Below, piece by piece: positions 60,867-64,000 of a stretch of DNA of 64,000 bases (position 1 is its first letter; each line of letters begins with the position of its first letter). The stretch is from Paenibacillus puerhi (GTDB taxonomy: Bacteria; Bacillota; Bacilli; Paenibacillales; NBRC-103111). The notes beneath the pieces were generated by a model, which saw only the letters and a program-made list of their open reading frames with translations, was not told the DNA's origin and ran no database searches. A program made the translations under genes and the position numbers. Location: positions 1-64,000 of the forward strand of contig NZ_WUWM01000018.1 in the NCBI RefSeq assembly GCF_009846885.1. Direction: 5' to 3'.

Positions 60867-62084
60867 GTGTACAAAAGATTACTTACCCTGCTGTCCGCGG
60901 TGCTTCTGCTGCCATCGTTGGCGGTGCAGGCGGAGCCCGCGCCCACATTAAGCGAAGAGGTCAATCAGCCGTTCGTTACCCTGCTCAGTGATTTTACTCT
61001 ATATCCCAGTGCCGACACCAAACCGACCGAAGCGATCGGCGCTATCAGTTCTATGCAATCGGTGCGACTTGCTTTAAACGAGGAGCAAAGGACATGGCTC
61101 GGTATCTCCAGCAGGCAAAAAATTGCCGTAGAAACCTGGCTCGGGCCAGCTTGGATCAACTTAAAGGAGGGCTCCTATAAGTTCGGTAAGCTGACGGTTC
61201 TGGAACAACCACTCACCCTGCTTCAGGAACAAACCGAACTATATCAAAGCCCAGGCGCTCTCCCCACCTCTTACACTTTGGCTCCACAGCAAGTTCAAGC
61301 GATTGCCTCGATTCCGGTATGTGACCCGTACAACGCCTGTTTCGGTAACGAAAAATGGTATCTCATCAACACCTCCTGGCTTGGAGAGCAGTGGATTTGC
61401 CCCTATCATTTTGTTGAGAAATATATCGGTACTCCAGTTGAGGGCATGATTGTGCTGGACGGCTCCATGGAGGTATATGCGTACCCGTATGATAAACCGC
61501 TGAGAGACGAACCTAGACCGGAGCCTCAGGTCGTCAAGCCGAAGGTCAAGTACACTCAGCAGGCTAGGATGGCCCCTCCCAGCATCTGGTATCAGGTGGA
61601 GACACCGAAGGGTCTCCGGTGGGTTCATCAGCATCAAGCTTATGGACTCGGAATTGAACAGGTAGAACCGGTGAAGCAAAGTATCGTCATGACGACGCCT
61701 TTTCATTTTTACCAAGTTCCTTTTACGGACTACAGGGCGGATGAAGAGCAACCCCCGCAAACGCTGCAGGTTCTTGGCAAGCAGGGAAGCTGGTATTTCG
61801 TGTCGATAGATGGTGCGGGCAAGTGGGTAAATCCATCGATGGAAGCGGCTCTTCGAATGACGGGTGAGTGGGAAGATGATGCGAAGCTAGGCGTGAAGCA
61901 AGAGCTCATAGAGGTTGCTCTGACCGAATCGTCCATCGTACTGAGCAGACCATACTTCGACGGCACGTATGAGATGATGCTGGGCCCGCAATCGGTGACT
62001 GCCTCTCGTATATGGGTTTCTCCGAATGGAGAGACATGGTACTATATCCATACGTGGCAGGGTCCCAAATGGGTGCGTCCTTAG
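60867..62084 (+). CDS. Secreted protein with repeated SH3-like W-G-W motifs
   Basis: 405 residues. A GTG at 60867 with AAGGAG nine bases upstream opens a signal peptide (YKRLLTLLSAVLLLPSLAVQA, cut near AQA|EP). The mature protein repeats a short motif with two aromatic positions around a Gly: ETWLGPAWINL, TSWLGEQWICP, ETPKGLRWVHQ, IDGAGKWVNPS and HTWQGPKWVRP. This is the pattern of bacterial SH3-like wall-binding modules. Expected place: the cell wall or outside the membrane. It has no catalytic domain and no neighbour that points to a function. Confidence 0.82.
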   Translation: MYKRLLTLLSAVLLLPSLAVQAEPAPTLSEEVNQPFVTLLSDFTLYPSADTKPTEAIGAISSMQSVRLALNEEQRTWLGISSRQKIAVETWLGPAWINLKEGSYKFGKLTVLEQPLTLLQEQTELYQSPGALPTSYTLAPQQVQAIASIPVCDPYNACFGNEKWYLINTSWLGEQWICPYHFVEKYIGTPVEGMIVLDGSMEVYAYPYDKPLRDEPRPEPQVVKPKVKYTQQARMAPPSIWYQVETPKGLRWVHQHQAYGLGIEQVEPVKQSIVMTTPFHFYQVPFTDYRADEEQPPQTLQVLGKQGSWYFVSIDGAGKWVNPSMEAALRMTGEWEDDAKLGVKQELIEVALTESSIVLSRPYFDGTYEMMLGPQSVTASRIWVSPNGETWYYIHTWQGPKWVRP

Positions 62085-62316
62085 CTTGAACCAAACAAGA
62101 AGATGACTGTTCAGAGCCGGGACCCCTTGTACATCAAGGAGTCCCGGTCATCTTAGCGTGGAGTGCCGCTTTAGGGATTGCCGGGCAACGAAAGTTATCC
62201 ATTATTTGATGGATGGGAAGTTGTAGAAGGCTGCCCGCGGGCTGCTTGCGGACGTGCTTCAGCGGAGTGCGGGGCGCTTTGTCCAAGTATTGACGGTATG
62301 GAGCCAGGGGGATAAA

Positions 62317-62853
62317 ATGAAAGAGTTGTACATACATACCGGGGCAATCGGCCCCATGCTGAAAGAAGGCTTCTTGTTGATGAATACGAAGACCGTAGCG
62401 ATAGGCTTGTATATCATGCTGGTCTATTGGCTATCCTTGCATGTACCAAGCTTGCATCTGCTATTCTTTCCTACGCTCGGGGCGTTCAGCCTCCTCTTTA
62501 TTTCCCGCCCTTTGCATCCGAAGGAAGTAGGCAGAGTGGCATTGGGGGCCATTATTTCCTCCCTGATCGGAGCTATATCGTTTTATATCCATCCGGGTGT
62601 GGTTTCTTTATTCATCAATACGCTGATCACGATCTGGCTGATTAAGAGATTCCATTGGAATGCGCCTCCGATCCTGGCGGTGTCCTTCATCCCATTCTTC
62701 GCACAATCGCCTGTCTGGTGGGTGGTCCCTGTCTCAGTAGCCGGTTCAATTCTGGGATTGCTGGCCACTCTGTATATCGTCCATGTCGTGGAACGCTTGC
62801 TTACTCCGGTCATGCTGCCGTTTGTTTCCGCCAAAAAGCAAAGCATGGATTAA
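62317..62853 (+). CDS. HPP-family membrane protein
   Basis: 178 residues with about five membrane segments. The HPP-like pattern is present: FPTLGAFSLLFISRPLHPKEVGR, then LGAIISSLIGAISFYI, and WNAPPILAVSFIPFF. This resembles members linked to nitrite or small-solute transport in other organisms; the substrate here is unknown. ATG 62317 with CAGGGGG upstream. Precedes thrC by about 60 bases on the same strand. Confidence 0.7.
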   Translation: MKELYIHTGAIGPMLKEGFLLMNTKTVAIGLYIMLVYWLSLHVPSLHLLFFPTLGAFSLLFISRPLHPKEVGRVALGAIISSLIGAISFYIHPGVVSLFINTLITIWLIKRFHWNAPPILAVSFIPFFAQSPVWWVVPVSVAGSILGLLATLYIVHVVERLLTPVMLPFVSAKKQSMD

Positions 62854-62911
62854 CACAAGCGCCCGGATAAGCTACAATAGAAACTAATTCAAGAGCATGA
62901 GGGGAGCGCTT

Positions 62912-64000
62912 ATGAAATATATCAGTACACGGGGACAAGTTTCCCCTATAGGATTTGTCGACGCGATTCTGATGGGACTGGCCGACGATGGCGGCCTGCT
63001 GGTTCCTGAGCATATTCCGCAAGTACCGGAGGCTGTTTTGAAGCAATGGCAGAAGCTTTCGTACCCTGAGCTTGCCCTGGAGGTCTTCTCCTTGTATGTG
63101 AACGAGGAGATTCCACGCGAAGACCTGAAGAAGCTGGTCGATGACAGCTACTCGACGTTCCGGCATGAGGAAGTGACGCCCGTACGCGAGCTGGGAGACG
63201 GCCGGTATGTGCTGGAGCTGTTCCATGGTCCGACCTTTGCCTTCAAGGACGTGGCGCTGCAGTTCCTGGGCAATCTGTATTCGTATGTGTCCCGCAAGAC
63301 GAACTCCATCATTCATATCCTTGGAGCAACGTCGGGCGACACGGGAGCCTCGGCGATCGAGGGTGTGCGCGGCAAGGAAGGAATCCGTATTTGTATCCTG
63401 CATCCTCATCAGAAGGTAAGCAAGGTGCAGGAGCTTCAGATGACGACGGTCGATGACGCCAACGTCTTGAATCTGGCGGTGGAAGGCACCTTCGATGATT
63501 GCCAGCGCATCATTAAGGAGCTGTTCGCCGATGTCGGATTTAAGCACCAGTATCATCTGCGTGCGATCAACTCCATTAATATAGCGCGGATTCTCGCGCA
63601 GACGGTTTATTATTTCTATGCCTACTTCCGCCTGGCGGACAAAGGGCAGACGGACAAGGCCAGCTTCAGCGTACCGACCGGGAACTTCGGCGATATTTTT
63701 GCCGGATACCTCGCCCAGAAGATGGGGCTTCCCATCCACAGACTGATCCTGGCCACCAACGAGAACAACATCCTGGCCCGCTTCGTGAACGAGGGCGTCT
63801 ATCAGCCGGGGGAATTCCGGGGGACATACAGCCCTTCGATGGACATTCAGGTAGCGAGCAATTTCGAGCGGTACTTGTATTATTTGCACGGAGAGAACGC
63901 GGAGAAGGTTACTTCGCTTATGGCCCAGTTCAAAGCCGAGGGGCAGCTTGTCATCGAGGGAGACGTCCTGAAGCAAGTGCAAGCCGATTTCGCGGCGTAC
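62912..64000 (+). CDS. thrC: Threonine synthase (3' end beyond the window)
   Basis: The first 363 codons of a threonine synthase of the long (ThrC type) subfamily, which turns O-phosphohomoserine into threonine with PLP. The PLP Lys is in GPTFAFKDVALQ (about residue 110), followed by the phosphate-binding GATSGDTGASA and NSINIARILAQ. The ATG at 62912 has GAGGGGAG upstream. The frame is still open at 64000. The usual neighbours hom and thrB are not seen before it. Confidence 0.95.
   Translation, partial: MKYISTRGQVSPIGFVDAILMGLADDGGLLVPEHIPQVPEAVLKQWQKLSYPELALEVFSLYVNEEIPREDLKKLVDDSYSTFRHEEVTPVRELGDGRYVLELFHGPTFAFKDVALQFLGNLYSYVSRKTNSIIHILGATSGDTGASAIEGVRGKEGIRICILHPHQKVSKVQELQMTTVDDANVLNLAVEGTFDDCQRIIKELFADVGFKHQYHLRAINSINIARILAQTVYYFYAYFRLADKGQTDKASFSVPTGNFGDIFAGYLAQKMGLPIHRLILATNENNILARFVNEGVYQPGEFRGTYSPSMDIQVASNFERYLYYLHGENAEKVTSLMAQFKAEGQLVIEGDVLKQVQADFAAY

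Noticed and set aside
62810-63982. 390-codon minus-strand frame
   Set aside because: Antisense of thrC, which carries all active-site motifs on the plus strand.
1-64000. CRISPR array, rRNA or tRNA genes
   Set aside because: No regular spaced repeats, and no tRNA- or rRNA-like conserved sequence was noticed on either strand; a dedicated scan was not possible.

Overview
The window looks like a chromosome segment of a Paenibacillus-type Firmicute. The signs are two YesM/YesN-linked carbohydrate ABC loci without their own ATPase, an intracellular GH10 xylanase next to Lpl/Ytc-type transport genes, a BlaI/M56 pair, a YdjO-like cold protein, a full-length CYP102 P450 fused to its reductase, an FMN riboswitch, frequent TTG/GTG starts and strong AGGAGG ribosome-binding sites. 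No rRNA, tRNA or CRISPR array was seen.

Layout. 0-4.9 kb: an AT-rich accessory stretch with a caspase-like protein whose 5' end looks damaged, two unassigned membrane proteins and a small 52-codon gene on the minus strand. 5.0-8.6 kb (minus): a large fusion of a nucleotide-carrier/MFS-like membrane domain, HEAT repeats and two cyclic-nucleotide-binding domains. 8.8-17.0 kb: a xylan-oligosaccharide locus (sensor kinase, AraC-type regulator, lipoprotein binding protein, two permeases, GH10 xylanase). 17.2-27.0 kb: a second sugar locus (two permeases, binding protein, kinase, regulator, GH2 beta-glucuronidase-like enzyme, S1 sulfatase), which suggests use of sulfated glucuronate-containing oligosaccharides. 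27.2-29.6 kb: an unusually long isoprenoid synthase with two sets of Asp-rich motifs.

29.8-35.0 kb is a second AT-richer island and the best place for an undescribed system. It holds a membrane-anchored exonuclease-VII-large-subunit-like protein coupled to a membrane-anchored Mrr-type nuclease with a zinc finger, a headless HigB toxin remnant next to an intact HigA-like antitoxin, and a SIR2 plus P-loop NTPase protein resembling antiphage NADases.

35.2-47.2 kb returns to ordinary genes: tandem HI0933-type flavoproteins, a BlaI/M56 pair with two clear operators, two GNATs, a few unassigned genes, ribosomal protein L25 and CYP102 with a TetR-type palindrome. A LacI regulator (47.3 kb) and a 1055-aa glycosidase (51.9 kb) are separated by a complete Tn3-family insertion, 48501-51769: perfect 41-bp terminal inverted repeats, 5-bp target duplication CATAA on both sides, a decayed transposase, and a nitroreductase with an Rrf2 regulator as cargo. 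The rest holds an MscS channel, a radical SAM protein, DoxX with an FNR-like site, an FMN riboswitch in front of an EamA transporter, a GNAT, ydjO, a secreted SH3-like repeat protein, an HPP-type membrane protein and threonine synthase cut by the window end.
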